Assembly: GCA_037176845.1 (NCBI GenBank) | Contig: JAYKXP010000165.1 | Location: forward strand, 1 to 64,000 | DNA: 64,000 bases | Direction: 5' to 3' | Origin: Paramarasmius palmivorus | Taxonomy: Eukaryota > Basidiomycota > Agaricomycetes > Agaricales > Marasmiaceae | Part shown: positions 1-10,258 of the stretch, one piece after another | Layout of the letters: every line of letters begins with the position of its first letter | Numbering within the stretch: the first letter of the stretch is position 1 | Notes under the pieces: model-generated | The model's database searches: none | What the model was told of the DNA's origin: nothing | Seen by the model: only the letters and a program-made list of their open reading frames with translations | Position numbers and translations under genes: made by a program

Positions 1-217
1 ACTTTCAGCATCTGGACTTTGCGAAATTTCGGATTTGAAAAATGGTGATGATCTCACCGCGTGGTACTAGCCACCAAGCGCGTCCAAGGAAAGGACTGGA
101 AAGGACCCTGAAGCAACCGATGCCGGAAACGCATCGGACATGGCAAAACCATCTCAGTGCAAGCCAGAAAAATAGCGGAATAATTGGGAGAAAATAAATA
201 AATATTTGCGCACCCAA

Positions 218-227
218 AATATATAAG
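218..227 (+). promoter_or_regulatory. possible TATA element upstream of the first gene
   Basis: AATATATAAG lies about 105 bases upstream of the ATG at 333, a plausible distance for a fungal core promoter. The surrounding 60 bases are AT-rich, so a chance match cannot be excluded. Confidence 0.35.
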
Positions 228-332
228 AACGAAATATTGTCGTGTGGAAACTCATCGGCTCTTCCCAGTGGTCGTTCTCGCATTCTCTCGTCTCATCTCA
301 TCATCTTTGCCTTCTCTTGCTATCTCTTCATC

Positions 333-3300
333 ATGCCGAACCCTGGTGCCTTCAAGGGCTCTCGATTGTCCTATCTTGAGTCCCATATTGCTGGGTATCG
401 AAAGTCTATCGAGGAGGATGTAGAGCAGGAGTTTCTTGCGAACGTCACTCGTGTTTATAACCATCTCTTCCCAGAAACCTTGCCTCCTGACACGGAGCGT
501 TCTGCGGAGGAGATTGATGCTGTTAGCCCTGACAACGTCGAGGATGTGGTTTTTACTCCACCTATTCAGAAGCCTGGTCAAGGTGACGAAGACTTCGCCC
601 GCGAGATGAGGGAATATGAAGAGTTGAAGCGTCGTTACGCGTTCCGCCGTGATGTAAGTACACGTGAGCTTATTCCCGTGATATTGTGACTGTGACTGAC
701 TCTGTTTCTCCCCATTTCTCAGCAAATCGCTCGTTGGTTCAACTATCGTCGTGGGGAGCGGGCTGCCCGCGATCCTTCTCGCAAGGAGCCTGATGCTCTC
801 GACAGGCTGCTCGGAAAGCTCTCAGGGACAACACAACCGCCTCGTCGCAAGGTTCCGGCTTTCACTGCGTGGGCTCAGGCTCATCCTGAGATCGTGGAAC
901 CTTTGATCCAACAGCGCATTCTGGAGTTGGAGGCGGCCAAGCAGCAAGCGGAAGGAGATGCAGGTGTGTTTACTTACCCTTTTCTGCTATGTTCAGCTTT
1001 GACTGATGTGTTGTATAGCTGGGAACGGGATGGGGAAGAAGGGAGACTCTGATGGGGAGAAAAAGAAGGGTAAATTTATTAAAAAAGGTGCGTTCCCTGA
1101 TCCATGGTGTATAGTCTTCGGATTGCTGATACTGGTAACTGCTGTAGGGAAAGAAGCTTTCGTCGCTGTTCGCCAAGACGTTGTTCGTGGTGCATTCGAG
1201 AAGCTTCCGCCCGAAACTAGGAAGGAATTCGGCGATAAAGCTCGGGCGGGAAGCCACGGAACGTGAAGAAGCCTATAAGGCAGCCCTTCGTCAGCCGCCT
1301 GCAACGGAGCCTGCAGCTCGTCAGAGGTACGATAACCTTTTTCTCGAGGTACATTGGTCTGACATTTTTCAATCACGCAGTGCCATCGAACGTGTCCCTG
1401 CATTTGTGCAACCCATCCTGGATGGAATGTCTGCAGCGACTGGGTGGTCCTTTACCCTGCTTGCAGGAGGACCTGAGCCTGCGGACGGTGGAAGGTTGAA
1501 TATCATCAGGTAGAATGGGCATCAAAGTTAGTTTATGTACACGTTTAATGATATGTTTTTTCTGCAGTTCCCACTCAGCTGTTACCGCTGGCAGTCCCCT
1601 CGCATTGAATTTCGGTGCCGCCTCGCGAACGAATTACAAGAAGTTCATCATTCCTATCTTTGCTCAGTACTTGCAACGGGTTTACAGTGAGTAATCTGTT
1701 GCAGTCGCATGTCGCATGGTGCTGATGGATATAACTCTTTACAGCTATCGAAGAATGCCGCTCTCGTGCTCTGCCACCTGGCGCACCTTCGCTTGCTTCC
1801 TTGATCAACGAAGAAACCGACGGGGTCAGCCTCGATACCGTCGTTTTGCCACCAAAGCTCCCACAAGGTGCATCTCTGACGTTACCAACTCCATCCTCTT
1901 CATCCTCGATGACTGGCTCGACTTCAAGTAAGGACCAAGTTCAGACCAAGGCAGCAATATCTTCAGTATCCTCCTCATCCAAATCGACCTCAAAACCCAC
2001 TGCAGCTGCTCCTTCAACAGCAAATGCAGTGTCTGGTACTACGACGCAGCCGAAGAAATCAGTGTTCAGGTCGTCGATGCGTATGTCGACGGGTGGCAAG
2101 CCTCCTAAACTTCCACCCCAGGCTACCTGTACGACCGCCCCTCCATCCTCTCAGAAACATCTCCCGCAGTCGAATGGTCCTGCTGGTCGCATGCCGGTAG
2201 ACCAAACAGATGCCAGGCGTCGTTTGGCTGGTTCAAGTCGCGCGGCAGCTGAACATCCAGTACAGAAGCACCCTAATGTCCAGTCGGTCACTCGTCCTCG
2301 ATCAGCGTCATCACCACCTTCTCCAAGTCGCAACCCTGACTCCAGTCCTGTCTCCACGCGTCCAACGCCACCACGTGCGACTCGTTCCCCAGATCGTTTG
2401 TCTCCCATCACCGTTCCATCCTCGCCTCCAGCGCCTGTCGAGAATGGCTCTGGCGGCCAAGATTCACCCATTGACTTGGATCTCGTACCATCTTCATCTG
2501 GGTCTGTGATTCGAACGTATCGGTCTCCGTCCAGGAAGGCCAAGGGGCGAAAGTCGTTGCAGTCGCGTTCCGATGTCTCCCCAGATCCTCCAAGGGAGAT
2601 GAAAATGTCTATCTCAGACGATGAAGTCGAGATTGCAGACATTGATTTCACTAAGCAGCCGGGCTATGAACCCGATTCCGTTTTCTATGCCTCCCTGAAA
2701 CGCCGTCGCAACTCTGGATCGGAACCCGCCACTAAGGAAGCAAAGAAGGCTCGCACAACTCTTTCCGCCCCGGCTACCAATGGAGGAAAAAAGAAGGCTC
2801 GCACAGCTCTTTCCGCCCCGGCCTCCAATGGAGGACATTCAAAAAAAGCCACACCATCTGCCACCAATGGAGAACATTCCCAGAATGTTGCCGCATCTGC
2901 ACCTGGTGGTGGTCCACCATCTCCCCCTGATCCTGCCTCATCTTCCTTCGATGTACCGACCCCTGCAGAAGCTCCGGAATATGTCATTCGGACCTTGATG
3001 CTGGCCAGAGCCGTTGGTATCGATGCGGACTTTCGTCAAATGCTGCGCCTCTACCTCAGGATTGACGGTGCGACTGGGTTTACCGGCAGCGGCCAACTTC
3101 CGACGTATCGTCGTCCCTCGGGGATTGGCGCTTGGATTGGGCGTGCTCGCTCTCACAAGTATCGGCCGGATATGTCGGACTTGTCATGGTATTACGAGGA
3201 GTTTTTCCATTGGTTCAAAGCCTGCATGCCAGACTGGCGCAAAGACCAAAAGAAGGGCATTCGGCTGACAAGGGATCCCAACGGTAACTGGGACGATCTC

Positions 3301-3486
3301 CGTCTCACTGGACGGAACGGCATCGTTAGCTTTATACCGGCGCTCGCTTGGTGGAAGGAAGCGATTGCTAAACTACCTACTGATACGACTCGTCAGAAGC
3401 AGTACAAAGCTCACCGTCTGGTTGAGTATGAGGGGGCCTTAGACGAAATTATTTACTGTTTCTCTGGACTAGCTAAAAACCTGTAG
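333..3486 (+). CDS. uncharacterised agaricomycete expanded-family protein, 7 exons, one frameshift
   Basis: Function unknown. Predicted exons are 333-653, 723-963, 1019-1087, 1148-1326, 1381-1509, 1568-1686 and 1745-3486; all six introns are 54-69 bp with GT and AG ends, and their phases agree. The start MPNPGAF is the first ATG of the coding frame. Near residues 108-123 lies QIARWFNYRRGERAAR, which resembles the recognition helix of a homeodomain. A conserved middle block reads GWSFTLLAGGPEPADGGRLN and then TAGSPLALNFGAASRTNYKK. A Ser/Pro-rich linker follows, then a C-terminal domain with several Trp residues. I remember this arrangement as a large family of hypothetical proteins in Agaricomycetes. 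In exon 4, around 1240-1252, the frame moves by one base between ...EFGDKAR and REATEREEAYKAAL, both clearly coding. This is either a mutation, making it a pseudogene of about 932 codons, or an assembly error. It sits only 260 bp from the giant palindrome. Confidence 0.7.
2743..2838 (+). repeat. two 48-bp tandem coding repeats
   Basis: Two near-identical 48-bp units, starting at 2743 and 2791, encode KKARTTLSAPATNGG and KKARTALSAPASNGG. The unit length is a multiple of three, so the frame is kept. They lie in the low-complexity linker of the first gene. Confidence 0.8.
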
Positions 3487-3741
3487 TTACTGGATATAGT
3501 TGTCGTACGTTGAACATAATCTTAAATTTTGTTATTCTGGCTTAAGCGCTGGGGATGTTCCTGTGTGGTAATCACGTGTAAAAGCCACCCTTCACCTGTG
3601 TAGTTACCGGAATATTCCGTGATTCCCAAGCCACCGGTTTGTTTGGCTCAAACAAACAATCAACAGAACATTCTTGCTCTGTTGCGCCGCGGTGTGCATC
3701 GTTTGTGCGGAGAGCAATTCGGGCGGTGGAAGTGAACACAT
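3487..3741. other. intergenic spacer, no feature seen
   Basis: Sequence between the stop codon of the first gene and the palindrome. It has no convincing coding frame or repeat. It probably holds the 3' UTR of the upstream gene. Confidence 0.5.
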
Positions 3742-3748
3742 ATTGAGC
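3742..3748 (+). repeat. left target-site duplication of palindrome 1
   Basis: ATTGAGC immediately precedes the left end of the palindrome and is repeated directly after its right end at 8677-8683. Confidence 0.75.
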
Positions 3749-3845
3749 CACTTCAGTCACCCCCCATACAGGACCTAATAGGTCCATCCCTTGAGGTGAG
3801 CAGTTGGGCCTCTTAGGTGGGTTTTTTAGTTGTGGTTACCTCAAT

Positions 3846-4685
3846 AGGCAACTACCTCTACCTTAAGCCTGCAATAGGGTATTTTCCTGGAATTCAGCTA
3901 AATTGAGGTTTAGGCAGCTACCTATATAGTATAAAAGATTTCAAGCTATTGCCTGGGCTTTATTGGTAAATACCATATTTGTGTGATGTGACAGGGGGTG
4001 TCAGGGGTCCTGATTCTGAAAAATAGGCTATAAAATAGGCATCTATGCTCTGATATTGCTTTCAATTATTCTATTGATGCCTTTATCTTGTTTTAAGTGT
4101 TTATAAGACTTGGATAGTGTAAATTCTATATAATTGTGCCTATTTCTCATTAAATAGCATGCTCTCCAATAGGCTATACAAATGTAAATGTGACATATAA
4201 AATGCTATTGAGTATTGATATTAGACATAATAATCAGAGTACAATATAAAACTCTAACCACAGAAAGCAGCACAGTATTTACTCTTAGTAGCTTAAAATA
4301 TAGATGCTAACACTATAAAATTGTAATCTTATCAATTTGGTGAGGATTATAGGTAGCTATCTGTAAATTGAAAGCAGATATCTGATTCCATATAACTTAA
4401 GAATCTCTATCTATCATTTAAAAATAAGATAGGCAGCAACCTGTATCCTCTGGGCACTTGCTTTAATATAAATGGTGTCTACCATAGCTCATAGGTATAT
4501 ACCTTGAGTTAGTCTATACTATAGGTAATTACCTGAAAGTGATATGGGTAACAGGTAGTAACCTATATCTTTCAGGTATCTGCCCTAACATCAATGTATC
4601 TACCACAGATCTCAGGTAGTTGCCTCAGGCTCTTTTAGACTACAGGTAATTACCTCAAAGCTATATAAGTGGCAGGTTTTTGCCT
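3846..4685 (+). repeat. subterminal array of 12-bp palindromic motif, left arm
   Basis: At least eleven copies of a motif close to AGGTARYTACCT, itself a palindrome, start at 3846, 3912, 4351, 4431, 4493, 4523, 4553, 4574, 4614, 4644 and 4674. Two copies are the exact palindrome AGGTAATTACCT (4523 and 4644). Arrays of short motifs just inside the ends of DNA transposons are commonly transposase-binding sites; that role is inferred here. Confidence 0.75.
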
Positions 4686-5529
4686 GAGATAGATATATAA
4701 AATAATACATATATTATTACACTTTTTATAATCCAAAACAGGCAAGGACCCAGATGAATTCATGAATTAATTTTTTACATACTTTATGGCGCTTTTTTGG
4801 GCGCTTTTTTAACAGGAAAATAATTCCCACCCCTTCTGACATCATTTAAACATTATTTTAAAGTTATTTTAGAGTTTTTGAGCGCTTTTTGAGCGCTTTT
4901 TTTAATGGAAAATTATTCCCACCCCTTCTGACATCATTTGAGATCTTCTCCACTCCGCTTTTTTGGTCCCAAAATAGAAGGTGCTCTTACCTCACTATTT
5001 TCTACCTGGAATCAATGCATTGGGGGGCTATTGGGGCATGCTGGGGGGCTATAAAAATCACATTTTTGAGGGAATATGTTCTAATATGTTCTAAAAGCAT
5101 GCTACTGCAATTGGGGGGCAGGAGAATGCAAAAAAAGCGGTCCAAATATGGTAATTCAGGAAAATGGCATATTGGATCTTGGGCTACAGGGCAGATATTG
5201 ACATGGGGTAAGTTGGAGGACCTAGATACATTAAATACAAGGCTGGAGACACCAAATAGTACATAGATTAGTGGGATAATGGTGTTTAAATATCAAAAAT
5301 ACTGAAAATCTCCGAAATTGGGGGAATAAGATTACAGGATGGGATGTAATGCAGCTAGGGCTTAGATGTTGTGGAACAGAGATGATATATATGTCCCCTT
5401 GATGGGTTTACAATCCTGGAGAGCTGCCTATTTTTCCAGATTTATTACAGCTAAATTCGCTTTTTTTGGACATTGGTAATACTATACCACAGGGAATGAT
5501 TGGGATAGGCTAATTCTTGTTCATAACCC

Positions 5530-6067
5530 ACTCTAGGGTATACAGATGATGAATATATACTTGCCCAAGCACTCCTGTATGTGCAACACCTTGTTCAATC
5601 CAATGTATTGTACAGTTATGTAACACAGGCAGTAATACATGAATAGCACCTCAGGGAAGCATCCCAGCACCAAGGAGAGTTGAGAATCGAGTTCAGGCAC
5701 TCAAAATACACTTTCCTACTATGGAAGTACATTTTTTGAATACATCTGTATGTTGCTACATAAAAAATCACATTTTTAGGGGTTTTTATGCACTGGAGCA
5801 TGGGGACTGCTCCTAAAATCACCAAAAGTGAATTAGAGACTGCTCACTATGCATAGAACAGGAATATCAATTGCCTCCATGAGTCCCATGACAGCAAACC
5901 ATATGCCAGATGCATCAATTCTTGCACAATTACAGAAAACATGTAATATTGATGTAGTATTACAGGGAGGGGTCTGGGGACTTGGAGAATCTCAAAATCA
6001 AATTCAGCATGAAAAAATAGTTAAGAAACAATCCAGGTTTGAAAGGAATCCAATTACTATAGCTTGA
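5530..6067 (+). pseudogene. decayed coding remnant in palindrome 1, left arm
   Basis: A translation of this part reads like old protein (DEYILAQALLY, then RIEFRHSKYTFLL, then MHRTGISIASM) but needs frame changes and crosses stop codons. The same remnant occurs at 60920-61439 and, inverted, in the right arms of both palindromes. It may be the tail of a lost transposase gene. I do not recognise the family. Confidence 0.35.
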
Positions 6068-6340
6068 GATATGTTCAAGTTATGTTTATAGGCTTATGTA
6101 TAAAGTACTTGCAATCAATCTTTAACTTGGATTGTCTGACCTTTTCATTTAGGTCTTCCAGACCATTAGACCACCCTAGAACTAGCAATACCAACTCTAT
6201 GACATTAGAATATGAAGTATATAATACAATTTGGTGTCTAGTTGATCTCAGAATGCTTAATGAAAAGGTCAGACAATCCAAGTTAAAGATTGATTGCAAG
6301 TACTTTATACATAAGCCTATAAACATAACTTGAACATATC

Positions 6341-6880
6341 TCAAGCTATAGTAATTGGATTCCTTTCAAACCTGGATTGTTTCTTAACTGTTTTTTCATG
6401 CTGAATTTGATTTTGAGGTTCTCCAAGTCCCCAGACCCCTCCCTGTAATACTACATCAATATTACATGTTTTCTGTAATTGTGCAAGAATTGATGCATCT
6501 GGCATAAGGATTCCTGTCATGGGACTCATGGAGGCAATTGATATTCCTGTTCTATGCATAGTGAGCAGTCTCTAATTCACTTTTGGTGATTTTAGGAGCA
6601 GTCCCCATGCTCCAGTGCATAAAAACCCCTAAAAATGTGATTTTTTATGTAGCAACATACAGATGTATTCAAAAAATGTACTTCCATAGTAGGAAAGTGT
6701 ATTTTGAGTGCCTGAACTCGATTCTCAACTCTCCTTGGTGCTGGGATGCTTCCCTGAGGTGCTATTCATGTATTACTGCCTGTGTTACATAACTGTACAA
6801 TACATTGGATTGAACAAGGTGTTGCACATACAGGAGTGCTTGGGCAAGTATATATTCATCATCTGTATACCCTAGAGTGG
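6341..6880 (-). pseudogene. mirror copy of the decayed remnant, right arm of palindrome 1
   Basis: Inverted copy of 5530-6067 with only a few substitutions, for example in the MSPMTGI stretch. It carries the same disabling stops, so decay happened before or together with formation of the palindrome. Confidence 0.35.
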
Positions 6881-7734
6881 GTTATGAACAAGAATTAGCC
6901 TATCCCAATCATTCCCTGTGGTATAGTATTACCAATGTCCAAAAAAAGCGAATTTAGCTGTAATAAATCTGGAAAAATAGGCAGCTCTCCAGGATTGTAA
7001 ACCCATCAAGGGGACATATATATCATCTCTGTTCCACAACATTTAAGCCCTAGCTGCATTACATCCCATCCTGTAATCTTATTCCCTCAATTTCGGAGAT
7101 TTTCAGTATTTTTGATATTTAAACACCATTATCCCACTAATCTATGTACTATTTGGTGTCTCCAGCCTTGTATTTAATGTATCTAGGTCCTCCAACTTAC
7201 CCCATGTCAATATCTGCCCTGTAGCCCAAGATCCAATATGCCATTTTCCTGAATTACCATATTTGGACCGCTTTTTTTGCATTCTCCTGCCCCCCAATTG
7301 CAGTAGCATGCTTTTAGAACATATTAGAACATATTCCCTCAAAAATGTGATTTTTATAGCCCCCCAGCATGCCCCAATAGCCCCCCAATGCATTGATTCC
7401 AGGTAGAAAATAGTGAGGTAAGAGCACCTTCTATTTTGGGACCAAAAAAGCGGAGTGGAGAAGATCTCAAATGATGTCAGAAGGGGTGGGAATAATTTTC
7501 CATTAAAAAAAGCGCTCAAAAAGCGCTCAAAAACTCTAAAATAACTTTAAAATAATGTTTAAATGATGTCAGAAGGGGTGGGAATTATTTTCCTGTTAAA
7601 AAAGCGCCCAAAAAAGCGCCCAAAAAAGCGCCATAAAGTATGTAAAAAAATAATTCATGAATTCCTCTGGGTCCTTGCCTGTTTTGGATTATAGAAAGTA
7701 TAATAATATATGTATTATTTTATATATCTATCTC

Positions 7735-8579
7735 AGGCAAACACCTGTCACTTATATAGCTTTGAGGTAATTACCTGTAGTCTAAAAGAGCCTGAGGCAA
7801 CTACCTGAGATCTGTGGTAGATACATTGATGTTAGGGCAGATACCTGAAAGATATAAGTTACTACCTGTTACCCATATCACTTTCAGGTAATTACCTATA
7901 GTATAGACTAACTCAAGGTATATACCTATGAGCTATGGTAGACACCATTTATATTAAAGTAAGTGCCTAGAAGATACAGGTTGCTACCTATCTTATTTTT
8001 AAATGATAGATAGAGATTCTTAAGTTATATGGAATCAGATATCTGCTTTCAATTTACAGATAGCTACCTATAATACTCACCAAATTGATAAGATTACAAT
8101 TTTATAGTGTTAGCATCTATATTTTAAGCTACTAGTAGTAAATACTGTGCTGCTTTGTGTGGTTAGAGTTTTATATTATTTTACTCTGATTATCATGTCT
8201 AATATCAATACTCAATAGCATTTTATATGTCACATTTACATTTGTATAGCCTATATTGGAGAGCATGCTATTTAATGAGAAATAGGCACAATTATATAGG
8301 ATTTACACTATCCAAGTCTTATAAACACTTAAAACAAGATAAAGGCATTAATAGAATAATTGAAAGCAATATCAGAGCATAAATGCCTATTTTATAGCCT
8401 ATTTTTCAGAATCAGGACCCCTGACACCCCCTGTCACGTCACACAAATATGGTATTTACCAATAAAGCCCAGGCAATAGCTTGAAATCTTTTATACTATA
8501 TAGGTAGCTGCCTAAACCTCAATTTAGCTGAATTCCAGGAAAATACCCTATTGCAGGCTTAAGGTAGAGGTAGTTGCCT
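7735..8579 (-). repeat. subterminal array of 12-bp palindromic motif, right arm
   Basis: Mirror of the array in the left arm, running from AGGCAAACACCT at 7735 to AGGTAGTTGCCT at 8568. Because the motif is itself palindromic, both arms present it in the same orientation relative to the ends. Confidence 0.75.
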
Positions 8580-8676
8580 ATTGAGGTAACCACAACTAAA
8601 AAACCCACCTAAGAGGCCCAACTGCTCACCTCAAGGGATGGACCTATTAGGTCCTGTATGGGGGGTGACTGAAGTG

Positions 8677-8683
8677 ATTGAGC
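8677..8683 (+). repeat. right target-site duplication of palindrome 1
   Basis: ATTGAGC directly follows the right end and matches 3742-3748. Confidence 0.75.
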
Positions 8684-8771
8684 CCCCCTCATATTGCTAT
8701 CGACGGTACCATGCTGTGGTTTTTGTACTAGTAATGAAGGCATGTATTTAGGTGGCAAGTAATATATTTCA

Positions 8772-8862
8772 CGGCGTGATGGCGCAGTGGGTCTGGCTTG
8801 AACCGATGATCGGTCACCTTACATCACTGAAGGTCAGCAGTTCAAACCTGTCAAGAAGCACT
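8772..8862 (+). other. tRNA-like sequence, possible SINE head or tRNA relic
   Basis: TGGCGCAGTGG at 8780-8790 fits the Pol III box A consensus, and AGTTCAAACCTG at 8839-8850 is close to box B. A short stem ACCGA/TCGGT lies between them. A full cloverleaf with a 7-bp acceptor stem cannot be drawn, so this is not called as a functional tRNA. Confidence 0.3.
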
Positions 8863-9109
8863 ATTTTGTCAGAGTTTGCCCTGGCTGGCTGCTTTCACTT
8901 TAACTTGCCCGCGAGAATTGGTGCTGGATAAAGCCAACTCTGATATATACTGAGGATATTGGCTTCGCCAATATCCTCATGTATGTAGGGTGCCCCTACA
9001 GGTGCCGACATAGAGGGTGGATCATAGAGGAAGGGGAAGCAGGTACTGAAGCAGACTCGTGGAAGAACTATAGTATGCAATTCTATTACACCCGTATTGT
9101 ACTATGATT
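8863..9109. other. unrecognised sequence
   Basis: Spacer between the tRNA-like sequence and the TTGCAATC patch. One short imperfect hairpin (GATATTGGC/GCCAATATC near 8953-8975) is visible; nothing else can be supported. Confidence 0.4.
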
Positions 9110-9475
9110 GTAATGAGTAAAGGTCTAACAGTATACTGCAATGTGATTACCAGATCGAAACAATTGTGTTGGTAGACGATTACAATCACTCGCAGGTCTT
9201 TTATATGGTTGAAATCACGTTACAATATGGTTGAAATACAGTTGCAATCAGCTGCAAGTATCTCAGTCCATTGCAAGCACATTGAAATTATGTTGCAATC
9301 TAGCTGCAATCAATCGGGATTCCTTCAGCCCACTGCAATCACGTTGCAATAGTCTGGCTTGTTGCAATCCCACCGCAAGCTAGTTGCATATCTCCTGTAT
9401 ACTAATTGTAAATACATGTGAGTCTTGTAGTTTGGTGCAATCACCGAAATTGGCGGCAATTGGATTGCACTGTTC
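9110..9475. repeat. cluster of TTGCAATC-type motifs
   Basis: More than a dozen variants of TTGCAATC or TGCAATCA fall within about 360 bp, spaced 10-40 bp apart, e.g. around 9241, 9291, 9336, 9346 and 9361. This resembles the subterminal region of a DNA transposon. No matching opposite end was found in the window. Confidence 0.5.
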
Positions 9476-9479
9476 TTGC

Positions 9480-10258
9480 ACCCATCAAGACATTTTGCTG
9501 GTTAGTAGACCATCCAACATCGACTAGAACTCTCGACTTGCAGACTCTGAATCCCGGTCAACGCCCGCTATTCTTCCTTTCCGAGATGGGGAGTGTCTCC
9601 ATGTCATTGGTCAAGGTAAGCATTTGTCCATCTTTGCTTGATATATCCCAATAATCTTAGTGCGTTACCCTAGGATACACACCCCGTCATACTTACCGCG
9701 GACGATAGTACCTGGCCCAACCATAGCTAAACGAAAGCATCCCGTACCAAGGTACTATGCTGGCACGTCTGAGCGAAGTCAAGGGGCAATTACACTGACG
9801 CTCAGATACCCTCAACTGCGCTATGCCCAATGAGACTACACATGTCGGTTTCTGGTGTTGGGGATCTGTATTGTACATTTTCACGTTATCTACTAGTATG
9901 ATAAAAAACGCCCGAGTCTTCGTTCCAGTATCGTTATAGATACCCTGTGACAATGTGGTCTGCCTGTTGTAAGAAATGGTGGTCAGCGATGTATGAGAAC
10001 TATACGACAGGTACACGCACGGAATGTTTCATGCAGCCGGCGCCGGTAGTCTCCTGTAAGCAGACGGTATACCCTTTTTTGTGGTGAGGTGAGGGTGGGT
10101 ATACCCGGCGCCGGTGCGGATCCAAGAGGTAAAGGTCCAGGTGTTGGAGGTATTTTTCCATCGTCTGTCGACCGGAAAATGTTGCTTTGGTGTACCGAGG
10201 GCTGAGAATGAGCCCACTGGCAGGGTCGAGGCACTTCACAGGTATGGATTCATGACGC
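9480..10258 (+). repeat. duplicated block D, copy 1, first part (gene relic)
   Basis: Clearly related to 39765-40450. Both copies contain a stretch translating to ILPFR followed a few residues later by ECLH and a splice donor, so a spliced gene once lay here. The later part (about 9735-9830) also resembles 15050-15150 of block AB, so D and AB share an ancestral gene. No intact reading frame remains and the family is not recognised. The homology to copy 2 is interrupted at 10259 by an insertion and resumes at 12153. Confidence 0.55.

Larger units (their letters stand above)
3749..6149 (+). repeat. left arm of palindrome 1
   Basis: Reverse complement of 6259-8676. Positions pair by the rule p + q = 12408 near the centre and 12425 at the ends, so the net length difference between arms is about 17 bp. 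Confidence 0.9.
3749..8676. mobile_element. giant palindromic mobile element 1 (4.9 kb foldback-like)
   Basis: Almost the entire element is one inverted repeat: left arm 3749-6149, right arm 6259-8676, separated by a spacer of about 109 bp. The ends are CACTTCAGTCACCCCCC and its reverse complement, flanked by a 7-bp direct repeat ATTGAGC, which is the signature of transposition. Arms match base for base over long stretches with scattered differences and a few small indels, e.g. one extra GCGCC-type unit near 7620. No transposase is visible, so it is non-autonomous. The inner part (about 4790-7620) is closely related to the inner part of the second palindrome at 59842-63119, but the outer kilobase of each arm is different. 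The element is AT-rich compared with its surroundings. Confidence 0.88.
6259..8676 (-). repeat. right arm of palindrome 1
   Basis: Inverted copy of 3749-6149. Every short reading frame of the left arm has its mirror here, for example 4889-5266 with 7142-7519. Confidence 0.9.

Noticed and set aside
3749..3765. CACTA-type (En/Spm) assignment of palindrome 1 from its CACT start
   Set aside because: CACTA elements make short, about 3-bp, duplications; the 7-bp duplication and lack of a matching transposase argue against this.
4889..5266. 125-codon frame in palindrome 1, mirrored at 7142-7519
   Set aside because: Its equivalent in palindrome 2 is broken and differs in frame, and the composition follows poly-T and GCGC repeats. 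Treated as non-coding arm sequence.
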